The position numbers were made by a program, and so were the translations under genes. The notes below the pieces were generated by a model, which saw nothing but the letters and a program-made list of their open reading frames with translations, was not told the origin of the DNA and searched no databases. Below, one piece after another: positions 18,370 to 26,283 of a DNA stretch of 64,000 bases; the first letter of the stretch is position 1, and every line of letters starts with the position of its first letter. The DNA comes from Gammaproteobacteria bacterium (lineage in GTDB: Bacteria; Pseudomonadota; Gammaproteobacteria; Enterobacterales; Psychrobiaceae): assembly GCA_013214945.1 (NCBI GenBank), contig JABSRT010000002.1:124001-188000 (forward strand), given 5' to 3'.

Positions 18370-18945
18370 TTAATCAGCTGCTAGGCCTAAAATAACGGCT
18401 GTTGAGCACACATAGGTTTCACTAGAGCTACCGATACACCAATTGGTATCGTTGTTGGCATATACTCGATACATCGGTTTGTCATTTTCATTTCTATTAC
18501 ATAAACAACGTCCGCACGAAGTTTTGCCGCAACAATCGTTATAAGAAATAATGTAGTGTTTACCGTCTGCCGGATTAAGGCAGGTACCAATCCAGGTAAT
18601 CGGTGACATTTCCGTGCCTGGGGGGCAAGACGAAGTGGTGCCGCCACAGCATGAGCACAAGAAACCATCGATGGCACAATGGCGCCAGTAATCGCAACTC
18701 GTTGGATCGCCGGGATCATTGTCATTGCCGGTTGTTTGCCCGGCAACCCCTGGATAACCGCCAGAGGCACCTGAGCTGCCAGCGGCTTTGGCGACCGGTA
18801 ATAAAGGAATGCTGCTGACCCCGACTAACCCAACGCCTAGTTTGGTAATAAAGCTGCGACGAGAACTGAGCTGAGCAACTTTACGTGCTGAGTTTTCGAC
18901 TCTTTTGTCTAAACTCTTGGTCAATAATTTATCGAACAACTTCAT
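18370..18945 (-). CDS. aauA: Aromatic amine dehydrogenase light (beta) subunit, TTQ-bearing
   Basis: The 191-residue precursor has a twin-arginine signal (SSRRSFITKLG, Arg29-Arg30) and a cysteine-rich mature part. The motif CDYWRHCAIDGFLCSCCGG and the segments SPITWIGTC and SYNDCCGKTSCGRCLCN match methylamine/aromatic amine dehydrogenase light chains, and FLCSCCGG with WIGTC is closer to the aromatic enzyme as I remember it. Trp118 and Trp169 are 51 residues apart, the spacing of the pair that forms tryptophan tryptophylquinone (57/108 in Paracoccus MauA). Asp137 sits at the position of the catalytic Asp (+19 from the first Trp). All elements for an active cofactor are present. The subunit is exported folded by Tat. 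Confidence 0.92.
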   Translation of the reverse strand: MKLFDKLLTKSLDKRVENSARKVAQLSSRRSFITKLGVGLVGVSSIPLLPVAKAAGSSGASGGYPGVAGQTTGNDNDPGDPTSCDYWRHCAIDGFLCSCCGGTTSSCPPGTEMSPITWIGTCLNPADGKHYIISYNDCCGKTSCGRCLCNRNENDKPMYRVYANNDTNWCIGSSSETYVCSTAVILGLAAD

Positions 18946-18956
18946 AATCTTCTCCT

Positions 18957-20120
18957 TTATTGAGTGGCGTGAAGTACAATGGGCATCACGCCAATCGCGC
19001 CAATCATTCGAATGTGTTTACCGTTTTGTGCGCTATAAACATCAAGGTTCATGTCTGCATTAGTCACGACCAACAGAGGTTTTTCACCTGTGGTCACTTC
19101 AATTGATACACCATGGTTTTTTAACGATATTGTTTTTATCTTTTTGTGGCTCTTGGCGTTAAATACCCAAACTTCAGTGCCACCATCTTTATGGCTACCG
19201 TTATATCCGTCTTGGTGCATCAAGATATAAATTTGTCCGTCGGGGTGACTGGTACTAATTTGCCAACCGCCAGGGCGCCAGTTTTTTTGACGTTCGCTGT
19301 CTGTCACCAATGACCAAGTGGGTAATATTTTTGGTTGTGATTGAGAAAAATCTATCGGTTGCATTTTTCCAAGGAAGCTTGGGAAGTAAGCCGTATCATT
19401 AATGTAGACACTCTTTTCAAACAGAGGATCGCTGGCAGCGTCGAAAAATGGAGGGATCGTAAACTGCTCAATAATTTCTCCTTGACGGTCAAACTGAAAA
19501 CTCAGTAGGCCACCATCAGCACACAAACTGCTAAAACCGCGCTGGCCGGTTGGATAAATCAGGCTGCAGCCGGGGATATCAATGGTATTTAAAATTTTTC
19601 GCTGCTCAACATCAATGATTGATATAGAAGCGGCAGGGGTAAAATTAAATACTAATAGAAAGTCATCGTTATCAACTAACTGTAACGAATTTTTCTCGGT
19701 AACAACTTGGCCGCGTTTGCCCCCGGGTAGGATTAACTCAGCGATAACCGCTAAATTGTCTTTATCGGAAATGGTTAAGACGTCGGTGCGTTTTCCTCGG
19801 GTACCTCTACTGTAAAAGGTTTCGGTCGAGTAGAGCTCATTTCGCGAGCTTGAAGCAATAAAGCTGCCAAATTGAGCTGAAGTGATTGTGCCCTTGTAGT
19901 GCTTGTTAACGCTACCGACATCGACAAGTATAACCTTGCCTTCGGTGAGAGAAATAAAGTTTGGGTCATGTGCAAAAATCCAGCTAGATGGATACTTAAT
20001 GGGTAATTTTTCTATCTTGCCCATTGTTTCATTTTCTAGATCTGCGGCTTGCAGCGTGAAACTTGCTAGTAAAAGAACCTTAAATAGGGTTCTGTTTGCT
20101 AATACAATCAAATTGAACAT
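18957..20120 (-). CDS. aauB: Aromatic amine dehydrogenase heavy (alpha) subunit
   Basis: The 387-residue protein has an N-terminal hydrophobic signal (LFKVLLLASFTLQA before ADLEN) and repeated beta-strand blades typical of the seven-bladed propeller of amine dehydrogenase heavy chains, such as IFAHDPNFISL near the start of the mature part, LVDVGS, and WQISTSHPDGQIYILMHQDGYNGSHKDGGTEVWVFNAKSHK in pieces around residues 280-325. The last segment resembles the conserved H-G-G-E/T-W region of the family. It comes first in the leftward run, 11 bases before the light chain. Its ribosome site (TAGGA) lies inside a copy of the locus's palindromic operator. Together the subunits deaminate primary aromatic amines in the periplasm. 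Confidence 0.88.
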   Translation of the reverse strand: MFNLIVLANRTLFKVLLLASFTLQAADLENETMGKIEKLPIKYPSSWIFAHDPNFISLTEGKVILVDVGSVNKHYKGTITSAQFGSFIASSSRNELYSTETFYSRGTRGKRTDVLTISDKDNLAVIAELILPGGKRGQVVTEKNSLQLVDNDDFLLVFNFTPAASISIIDVEQRKILNTIDIPGCSLIYPTGQRGFSSLCADGGLLSFQFDRQGEIIEQFTIPPFFDAASDPLFEKSVYINDTAYFPSFLGKMQPIDFSQSQPKILPTWSLVTDSERQKNWRPGGWQISTSHPDGQIYILMHQDGYNGSHKDGGTEVWVFNAKSHKKIKTISLKNHGVSIEVTTGEKPLLVVTNADMNLDVYSAQNGKHIRMIGAIGVMPIVLHATQ

Positions 20121-20137
20121 AGTTCGGTCGTCCTAAA
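20118..20137. promoter_or_regulatory. TetR-type operator copy 1, overlapping the aauB start
   Basis: This copy of the 20-base palindrome (consensus TTTAGnnCGnnCGnnCTAAA) reads CATAG on the left arm and CTAAA on the right, with CG pairs at the conserved positions. It covers the aauB start codon (20118-20120) and its TAGGA ribosome site, read on the minus strand. Confidence 0.75.
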
Positions 20138-20260
20138 TTCAGATTAAAAAAGAAGATTAACTAAGTGAAGTGAGGCACTTAAATTAATCCCAATTTATAA
20201 CAACGACAACAAACAGTCTTAGCCATGTCCCAATAGTGATATTATGTGGGTAAGGTCTGT

Positions 20261-20280
20261 TTTAGTTCGGTCGTCCTAAA
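20261..20280. promoter_or_regulatory. TetR-type operator copy 2, in the aauB/tetR divergent region
   Basis: A perfect-arm copy: TTTAG, CG, CG and CTAAA at the consensus spacing. Sixteen bases (TTCGGTCGTCCTAAAT) are identical to copy 1. It lies between aauB and the divergent regulator gene and could control both promoters. Confidence 0.8.
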
Positions 20281-20394
20281 TTAAATTTACACAGGGCGAA
20301 CAAAAAAGCAACATAAAATTAACATGCGAGTTGTTAGTGAATGGACAGGAAACAAATAAATTACTGAATAATAAATAGATTGAGAATAATATTG

Positions 20395-21024
20395 ATGACA
20401 AAAAAAACAATGCCAAGAACGACTAGATATGAACGTGGTAAAGAAACCTATTTATCAATTATCACCGCTGCAACTGATGTATTTACGACAGAGGGTTATG
20501 GCGCGTTATCGATTAGAAAAGTGGCGGCGAAGGCGCAAATTAGTATTGGTAACTTAACCTATCATTTCCCTAACAAGCAATGCTTGGTCGAAGCGATGTT
20601 TGAAGATTTGTTAGAAGCGTATCTTGTTGAATTTGATGGCTACCTAAGTGATACCGAGGCTTGCCCGACGAAACAGCTAACCAGTATTGTTGCATATATT
20701 TTTAACGATTTAGCCAGTCCGCGTACTACGGTCGTGTTTCCTGAGCTATGGGCTTTGGCTAATCATGAAAAATATGCAGCATTAGTGGTTGAGCAAGTCT
20801 ATCAAAAGGCGCGGAGCGCTTTTACCAAATTAATCCCGCAGATTAATCCCGCGCTATCGACTCAGCAGATTGAAGATCTTGCATTATTTATGTCGGCCTC
20901 TCTTGAGGGGCACACGATGTTTGTCGGGGCTAACAAGCAATTTACCGCGTCAATTGAGCGTTTAACTGCGATTGCACAGGCATCGTTTATTGAGCTCATT
21001 AAAAATCCGCCGAGCGATCAATAA
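20395..21024 (+). CDS. TetR-family regulator of the amine dehydrogenase locus
   Basis: The protein of about 209 residues has an N-terminal TetR helix-turn-helix (AATDVFTTEGYGALSIRKVAAKAQISIGNLTYHFPNK in its usual order, with the recognition helix ending YHFPNK) and a variable ligand-binding domain. ATG 20395 is preferred over the TTG codons at 20380 and 20392 because it is the first ATG and precedes KKTMPRTTR, a plausible basic leader. It sits between the two arms of the locus, and three palindromes lie ahead of its neighbours. It is the obvious candidate to bind them, probably as a repressor relieved by an amine or its product. Confidence 0.88.
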   Translation: MTKKTMPRTTRYERGKETYLSIITAATDVFTTEGYGALSIRKVAAKAQISIGNLTYHFPNKQCLVEAMFEDLLEAYLVEFDGYLSDTEACPTKQLTSIVAYIFNDLASPRTTVVFPELWALANHEKYAALVVEQVYQKARSAFTKLIPQINPALSTQQIEDLALFMSASLEGHTMFVGANKQFTASIERLTAIAQASFIELIKNPPSDQ

Positions 21025-21126
21025 AATATTTTTTGATATTTCACCTTGTTGATTAATAACAAATAGACAAATTAAATGTTGTTTATTTGTTAAAAAATCT
21101 CGACATGGGGAAAAAACCTGTCAATA

Positions 21127-21146
21127 TTTAGCACGACCGACCTAAA
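21127..21146. promoter_or_regulatory. TetR-type operator copy 3, upstream of aauE
   Basis: TTTAG-ca-CG-ac-CG-ac-CTAAA fits the palindromic consensus with both arms perfect, although the variable bases differ from copies 1 and 2. It lies 20 bases ahead of aauE, just before its AAGGA ribosome site, so it would bring the maturation genes under the same control as the structural genes. Confidence 0.78.
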
Positions 21147-21165
21147 TTCAAAATAAGGATGTCTT

Positions 21166-21699
21166 ATGTCAGACTTAACCATAGAACTTGCGATCGTCTT
21201 ATTTTTTTGCTGGCTTTTTTGCTCATCGGCATTTGAAAAATACCGCAATATTGAGGATTACATCAATATTGTTGGCCAATTCAACATACCTGGTATTGGT
21301 TATCAAAAACATTGGGTGTGGGTATTAATTACTGGTGAAGGATTAGCTGCGCTGTCGTTGATTATATCGACCAAGTACCCAGTTTTTTGCAGCTTAGCTG
21401 TGGCGATACTCTTACTCTATTTTTCGGTAATAGCCGCGAATTTACTCCAAAATAGAAGCGATCTGAAATGCGGTTGTTCGGGGGCTGCGAAGCAGCAAAC
21501 CATTAGTAATATCCATTTATGGCGCTTAGCCATTCTGATTAGCATGTTGCTGTTAGTTGCAATTCCGGCTGCTACACGTGTGCTCAATTGGCTTGATATA
21601 TTCACGGTGCTATCAAGTTCAGTAATTCTAGTTATGTTTTATTTGGCAAGTGATTTACTGATTGAAAATGACTACAAACTAAGAAAACTAAGGAACTAA
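21166..21699 (+). CDS. aauE: MauE/AauE-like membrane protein for amine dehydrogenase maturation
   Basis: The 177-residue protein has about four or five hydrophobic segments and the cysteine motif LKCGCSGAAK between helices, as in the MauE family (MauE/DoxX-like). MauE and MauD are needed to make stable light chain, probably by disulfide formation in its six disulfides. It starts at ATG 21166 after an AAGGA site and is followed four bases later by aauD. It should act in the inner membrane, passing electrons or oxidising equivalents across to MauD. Confidence 0.87.
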   Translation: MSDLTIELAIVLFFCWLFCSSAFEKYRNIEDYINIVGQFNIPGIGYQKHWVWVLITGEGLAALSLIISTKYPVFCSLAVAILLLYFSVIAANLLQNRSDLKCGCSGAAKQQTISNIHLWRLAILISMLLLVAIPAATRVLNWLDIFTVLSSSVILVMFYLASDLLIENDYKLRKLRN

Positions 21700-21703
21700 C
21701 AAA

Positions 21704-22294
21704 ATGAATTCATTAATAATTTCTAATATTGTATTGTGGCTAGCCGTTGTCGGACTTAGTCTGGTTGTTTTTGCCTTAACGCGTCAAATTGGTGTTTTAT
21801 ATGAAAGAGTAGCGCCGGCAGGAGCTTTGGCGATGAGCCAAAAACTCAAGGTAGGAGATCTGGCGCCAACAATGGATTTAATGACCGTCACTAATCATCC
21901 GATTACCATTGCACCTAAAAATCCGACTAAGAGTCAGCTACTATTTTTTGTCGCACCTGGTTGTCCAATCTGTAAATCGTTATTTCCGATCTTAAAATCG
22001 AGTTATCGGGTTGAGAAGGATTGGCTTGATATTGTCTTGGCCAGTGATGGTGACGATCAAAAACAGTTAGCAATGATCGAGCAATATAAATTACAACAAC
22101 TACCATTTGTATTGTCAAAAGAATTGGGACAGCAATACGCTGTGGCTAAATTACCCTTTGCTGTACTAATCGATCAACAGGGGAAAATAGCCAGTTTAGG
22201 ATTGGTTAATAGCCGCGAGCATCTTGAAAGTTTGTTCGAAGCGAAGGAGCGTGGCGTAGCATCGTTGCAAGATTACTTGGCACAAAAGGCTTAA
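21704..22294 (+). CDS. aauD: MauD/AauD-like periplasmic thioredoxin-fold protein
   Basis: The 196-residue protein is anchored by an N-terminal membrane helix (IISNIVLWLAVVGLSLVVFAL) and has a thioredoxin-like domain with the active-site motif APGCPICKSLFP (CPIC near residue 87-90) and a cis-proline region KLPFAVLID. This is the pattern of MauD, the disulfide isomerase-like factor for the light chain. It is co-transcribed with aauE. A terminator follows the gene, closing this rightward arm. Confidence 0.89.
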   Translation: MNSLIISNIVLWLAVVGLSLVVFALTRQIGVLYERVAPAGALAMSQKLKVGDLAPTMDLMTVTNHPITIAPKNPTKSQLLFFVAPGCPICKSLFPILKSSYRVEKDWLDIVLASDGDDQKQLAMIEQYKLQQLPFVLSKELGQQYAVAKLPFAVLIDQQGKIASLGLVNSREHLESLFEAKERGVASLQDYLAQKA

Positions 22295-22327
22295 TTAAGA
22301 CCGAATTTTAGCTTTAATCATAATGCC

Positions 22328-22356
22328 ATCCAAGGGGGAATGCTCCTTGGATTTTT
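22328..22356 (+). terminator. Rho-independent terminator after aauD
   Basis: ATCCAAGG at 22328-22335 pairs with CCTTGGAT at 22345-22352, followed by T residues. It lies 34 bases after the aauD stop. Confidence 0.8.
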
Positions 22357-22675
22357 GGCGTTGAGCTTTACACGTTGTAACAGCCAAAATAAAATAGACA
22401 TCAATAACAGTCTCTCTAACGAGAGATCAATCACTTTACGCAGTTTGTATGCCCAGCATAACCCAAACCCCTCTCGTTATACATTGATTGAAAATTATTC
22501 TAACGTACCGCTAGTCACTAAAGGGTATAATAAATGCTTATCAGATTAGGCGCTTTGTGGTTGAATGGGCTGTTAAGTGGTGGAGTTTTGTTTATCCCTA
22601 TCTTTGAGTTTAATTAACAGCAATACTCATCGTTTTATCATAAAATTCTAGCGATAAATATCTAAGGGGATATTG

Positions 22676-23125
22676 ATGGCAAACTATCAAAAATCTGCCG
22701 AGGCCATTGCGGCACTTAGCGAAGAACAATACCGAGTCACCCAGCAAAGTGGCACTGAGCATCCTGGCACTGGCGAATATCTTCATACCAGTGAACCGGG
22801 GCTTTATGTTGATATCGTTTCAGGCGAGCCGTTGTTTGCGTCAGCCGACAAATTCGAATCTGGCTGCGGCTGGCCAAGTTTTACGAAAGCGGTTGATACG
22901 AGCTATGTTAACGAAGTAAGCGATGCCACTCATGGCATGGTGCGGGTTGAAGTGCGCTCAACTCATGGCGACAGTCACTTAGGCCATGTATTTAACGATG
23001 GCCCAAGCACCAGCGGTGGGCTGCGCTATTGCATCAATTCAGCGTCTTTGCGCTTTGTACCACGAGATGAAATGACCAACCAAGGTTATGGCGCTTATAT
23101 TAATCAAGTAGAGGATTTAGGATAA
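22676..23125 (+). CDS. msrB: Peptide-methionine (R)-S-oxide reductase
   Basis: The 149-residue enzyme reduces the R form of methionine sulfoxide. It has the family segments [12 protein letters not shown] and [10 protein letters not shown], and the catalytic Cys in [13 protein letters not shown]. The two CXXC pairs that bind zinc in E. coli MsrB are missing: the corresponding places read VDIVSGEP and VRSTHGDSH. It is therefore a zinc-free type. ATG 22676 follows an AGGGGA site. Its stop overlaps the msrA start (TAATG), so the two enzymes are translationally coupled. Confidence 0.94.
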   Translation: MANYQKSAEAIAALSEEQYRVTQQSGTEHPGTGEYLHTSEPGLYVDIVSGEPLFASADKFESGCGWPSFTKAVDTSYVNEVSDATHGMVRVEVRSTHGDSHLGHVFNDGPSTSGGLRYCINSASLRFVPRDEMTNQGYGAYINQVEDLG

Positions 23126-23631
23126 TGGCAAACGAACGGGCAGTATTAGCGGGTGGATGTTTTTGGGGCATGCAGGATCTTATTCGCAAGTTATCTGGCG
23201 TAACGGCGACGCGGGTTGGTTATACCGGTGGTGATGTCGCCAACGCGACCTACCGTGATCATGGCAGCCATGCCGAAGGCATTGAAATTTTATTTGATAA
23301 TGAGATCATCAGTTATCGCAAAGTGTTAGAGTTTTTCTTTCAAATTCACGATCCAACCACCGAACTGCGTCAGGGCAATGATCTTGGTACGGCTTATCGT
23401 TCGGCTATTTATTATGTCGACGAGGCGCAGCGCCTTGAAGCACTTCGCACGATAGGCGACGTTAATGCCGCAGGAATTTGGCCGGGCAAGGTGGTGACTG
23501 AGCTTGAGTTAGTGAGTGATTTTTGGGAAGCCGAACCAGAGCATCAAGACTATCTTGAGCAGCGACCAGATGGCTATACTTGTCATTTCCCTCGCCCAGA
23601 CTGGGTGTTACCAACGAGCGATAGCCAGTGA
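23125..23631 (+). CDS. msrA: Peptide-methionine (S)-S-oxide reductase
   Basis: The 168-residue protein carries the MsrA active-site motif [10 protein letters not shown] with the nucleophilic Cys near residue 13, the YTGG turn and the segment [11 protein letters not shown], followed by FFQIHDPT. It reduces the S form of methionine sulfoxide, complementing MsrB. It begins at an ATG overlapping the msrB stop. No signal peptide is present, so it acts in the cytoplasm. Confidence 0.95.
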   Translation: MANERAVLAGGCFWGMQDLIRKLSGVTATRVGYTGGDVANATYRDHGSHAEGIEILFDNEIISYRKVLEFFFQIHDPTTELRQGNDLGTAYRSAIYYVDEAQRLEALRTIGDVNAAGIWPGKVVTELELVSDFWEAEPEHQDYLEQRPDGYTCHFPRPDWVLPTSDSQ

Positions 23632-23695
23632 TCTTGGTTGCTATAATACGCTTAACTCGTCAGTCATCAATTAATCATTTAGCGGAAGTAACAGC

Positions 23696-25183
23696 ATGAG
23701 CGAAGTCCAAATTGAATCTGGATTAAACGTTGATAATAGTTATGCCGAGCAATTAACCGGCTTTTATGTGGAAGGGGCAGGTGAGAAAGCGCCAACTCCG
23801 CAGTTGGTAAAACTCAATAGTTCACTGGCTAAGCAGCTAGGCTTTGATCTTGCTAATTTGTCCGATCCTGATTTAGCCGCGATGCTATCGGGTGGCATCA
23901 CGCCAGTGGGTGCTTGCCCGTTATCACAAGTTTATGCGGGTCATCAATTTGGCGGCTTTAGTCCGCAGTTAGGCGATGGTCGCGCGTTGTTATTAGCTGA
24001 AGTTATCGACACTCAAGGCCAGCGGCTTGATATTCACTTAAAAGGTTCAGGCCTGACGCCATTTTCACGTGGTGGTGACGGCAAGGCGGTATTAGGTCCC
24101 GTTTTACGTGAGTATATTCTCGCCGAGGCGATGCATGCCCTCAATATACCGACCACTCGAGCATTAGCGGCAGTAACAACTGGCGAGCAGATTATGCGTA
24201 GTGGTTTGTTGCCTGGTGCCGTTATCGCACGCGTCGCGAGCAGTCACATTAGAGTCGGCACTTTCCAGTTCTTTTCCGCCCGAGGCGAACAAGAACAAGT
24301 CAAAAAATTAGCCGACTATACAATAGCGCGCCACTTCCCACAGCTAAAAGGCACCAGTGATTGTTACTTGGGCTTATTACGGGCAGTGCTAGCAGTGCAA
24401 GTGACATTGATTGCCAAATGGATGGCGGTTGGTTTTGTTCACGGGGTAATGAATACCGACAATATGACGATTTGTGGTGAGACAATTGATTATGGCCCTT
24501 GTGCTTTTATCGACAATTATCACCCTGAAGCGCTCTTTAGTTCGATAGATCAGCAAGGGCGTTATGCTTACGGTAATCAGCCTGGCATTGCTCAATGGAA
24601 TTTGGCTCGATTTGCCGAATGTTTATTGCCACTAATTGACGATGATATCGACGAGGCGGTTAAGCAAGCTTCAGAGGTCATTAATGGCTTTAGCGATTGT
24701 TATCAGCAGCAGTGGCTTGCGGGCATGCGCGGTAAACTAGGTTTAACTAGCCCCCAAGAAAACGACTTAACCTTAGTTAATGAGCTACTTGACATGATGG
24801 CGCAGCAGCAGGTTGATTTTACCCAACTATTTCGTGCGTTAGCCAAGGTCGTACTGGGCGATAATGATGCTGCGGTTAAGCTATTTAGCGATACTGAATC
24901 ATTTATGCAATGGCAGGCACTCTGGTTGGCGCGTTTAACCGAGCAAGCTGACAGTAGCGATGTGATAGCAGCGGCGATGAATGCGCTAAATCCAATCTAT
25001 ATTCCTCGTAATCACCAGGTGGAAAAAGCGTTACAAGCTGCTGAAAATGATGGCGACTTTGCTCCTTTTGAACAGCTTATGACGGTATTGGCGCAGCCGT
25101 TTACACCGCGCCAAGGTTTAGAAGAGTATGAGTTAGCTGCCCCAGCTGAGTTCGGGCGTTATCGAACCTTTTGCGGGACTTAA
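23696..25183 (+). CDS. selO: Protein adenylyltransferase SelO (YdiU/UPF0061)
   Basis: The 495-residue pseudokinase-fold protein transfers AMP to Ser, Thr or Tyr of target proteins. Family signatures are VYAGHQFGGFSPQLGDGRALLL, HLKGSGLTPFSRGGDGKAVL in pieces around residues 80-125, FVHGVMNTDNM and DYGPCAFIDNY. The protein ends FCGT, so a Cys stands third from the end, near the position of the selenocysteine or Cys in other SelO proteins. SelO AMPylation is linked to redox stress, which fits its place directly after msrB-msrA (64-base gap). A stem-loop follows. Confidence 0.93.
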   Translation: MSEVQIESGLNVDNSYAEQLTGFYVEGAGEKAPTPQLVKLNSSLAKQLGFDLANLSDPDLAAMLSGGITPVGACPLSQVYAGHQFGGFSPQLGDGRALLLAEVIDTQGQRLDIHLKGSGLTPFSRGGDGKAVLGPVLREYILAEAMHALNIPTTRALAAVTTGEQIMRSGLLPGAVIARVASSHIRVGTFQFFSARGEQEQVKKLADYTIARHFPQLKGTSDCYLGLLRAVLAVQVTLIAKWMAVGFVHGVMNTDNMTICGETIDYGPCAFIDNYHPEALFSSIDQQGRYAYGNQPGIAQWNLARFAECLLPLIDDDIDEAVKQASEVINGFSDCYQQQWLAGMRGKLGLTSPQENDLTLVNELLDMMAQQQVDFTQLFRALAKVVLGDNDAAVKLFSDTESFMQWQALWLARLTEQADSSDVIAAAMNALNPIYIPRNHQVEKALQAAENDGDFAPFEQLMTVLAQPFTPRQGLEEYELAAPAEFGRYRTFCGT

Positions 25184-25205
25184 GTAAGCTAAATTCCATC
25201 TCGTG

Positions 25206-25244
25206 CCATTAACATTGAATGAAAATTCCATTCGATGTTAATGG
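25206..25244. terminator. Long stem-loop between convergent selO and EamA genes
   Basis: Sixteen bases at 25206-25221 (CCATTAACATTGAATG) pair with 25229-25244 with one mismatch, around a seven-base loop. It sits exactly between the converging genes. It has no T run, but its strength suggests a two-way stop or 3'-end protection. Confidence 0.6.
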
Positions 25245-26150
25245 CTAGCTTTGGTCGCGGTAGTTAACCTGCGAGGTGCCATTGCCTGTTGCTGGTTTAG
25301 CGAACTTGGCTATTAGCTGACTTTTGTTGGCAATTAATGCCCCGAGCATAATCAAGCTTAAGGCAATTAAAATGTTGCTGGTCCAAGCATTGAAACCCGC
25401 TACAGATAAAGCAATCGATGAGATTAACGGCGCGCAAAAACTCAGTGATGCCAGTAAGGTTTTATTGCCCTGTTTTAGCCCTATATCCCATAAATAAAAG
25501 GCACCGCCAACGGGCCCAAGGCCAAGCAGCGCAATGCCAAACCATTGTGAATAACTGAACTGCCAGTTAGATGGTTCAAGTGCTAAATGCGCGATGAACG
25601 CCAATACCGACACCGCCAACGATAACCAACCAATGTCTTCAACTTCGTTATCAGACCTTGTTAAATACCACGAGTAACTCGACCAAATAATCGCACAGAA
25701 AATAGCTAACACATAACCTAACAAGTATTGCTGATTCAACGCTAAGCCACTGTCGCCGACTAAAATAAAGCAAATGCCAATAAAGCCGATGACGCTGCCG
25801 ATCACTGCATTGAATAACGTTGCTTTTGAAGCGACAAATACCGCAAGCAACATTGGCCATAAATAGACTATTAGGCTCACTTCGATGGCGGGGGCCGATT
25901 TTAATGCCATAAAAAACAGAAAGTGAAAACCGAACAAACCCGTTATGCCAAACAGCCACTGCGTTATGGTTAATGTCGGTTTTCTAAATAATGGCTGTCG
26001 CGTGACTAGGCGTTTGATAACAACAATTAGGGCTGACACTAAAAAGCACAGCGATAATAATTGAAAAGCTGGGATTTCAGTAGTCGCTGTGCCCAAAAGG
26101 GCTAGCGACCCCCACATTGTAATTGCCAGTAAACCATAGAAGGTGGCCAT
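25245..26150 (-). CDS. EamA/DMT-family exporter, YddG-like
   Basis: The protein of about 301 residues has ten hydrophobic helices in two repeated EamA halves (YGLLAITMWGSLALLG at the start; LLGYVLAIFCAIIWSSYSWYLTRSDN at the start of the second half). This resembles YddG, the aromatic amino-acid/metabolite exporter. Reading could extend upstream to 26192, but ATG 26150 places the first helix at the N-terminus as in the family and follows a weak CGGA site. The AraC-type gene on the same strand just upstream is a likely regulator. Substrate unknown. Confidence 0.83.
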   Translation of the reverse strand: MATFYGLLAITMWGSLALLGTATTEIPAFQLLSLCFLVSALIVVIKRLVTRQPLFRKPTLTITQWLFGITGLFGFHFLFFMALKSAPAIEVSLIVYLWPMLLAVFVASKATLFNAVIGSVIGFIGICFILVGDSGLALNQQYLLGYVLAIFCAIIWSSYSWYLTRSDNEVEDIGWLSLAVSVLAFIAHLALEPSNWQFSYSQWFGIALLGLGPVGGAFYLWDIGLKQGNKTLLASLSFCAPLISSIALSVAGFNAWTSNILIALSLIMLGALIANKSQLIAKFAKPATGNGTSQVNYRDQS

Positions 26151-26283
26151 AATATTAGTCCGTTGTTGTAATGTAGGCCAATATTGTAACAAGCTTAATA
26201 CTCTAAATGTATGCTATAAGGACGCAATTGTAGGCAGGTAAGACGCAGTTGTTTGATTTGATTTCTGGTTGATTACTTTAAGA

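Noticed and set aside
18387-18770. 127-residue frame overlapping the light-chain gene on the same strand
   Set aside because: It is a shadow of the aauA coding sequence, which has clear family motifs in its own frame.
22340-22549. 69-residue frame after aauD starting with a hydrophobic stretch
   Set aside because: It begins inside the terminator stem after aauD, has no ribosome site, and the peptide shows no family pattern. Most likely chance.
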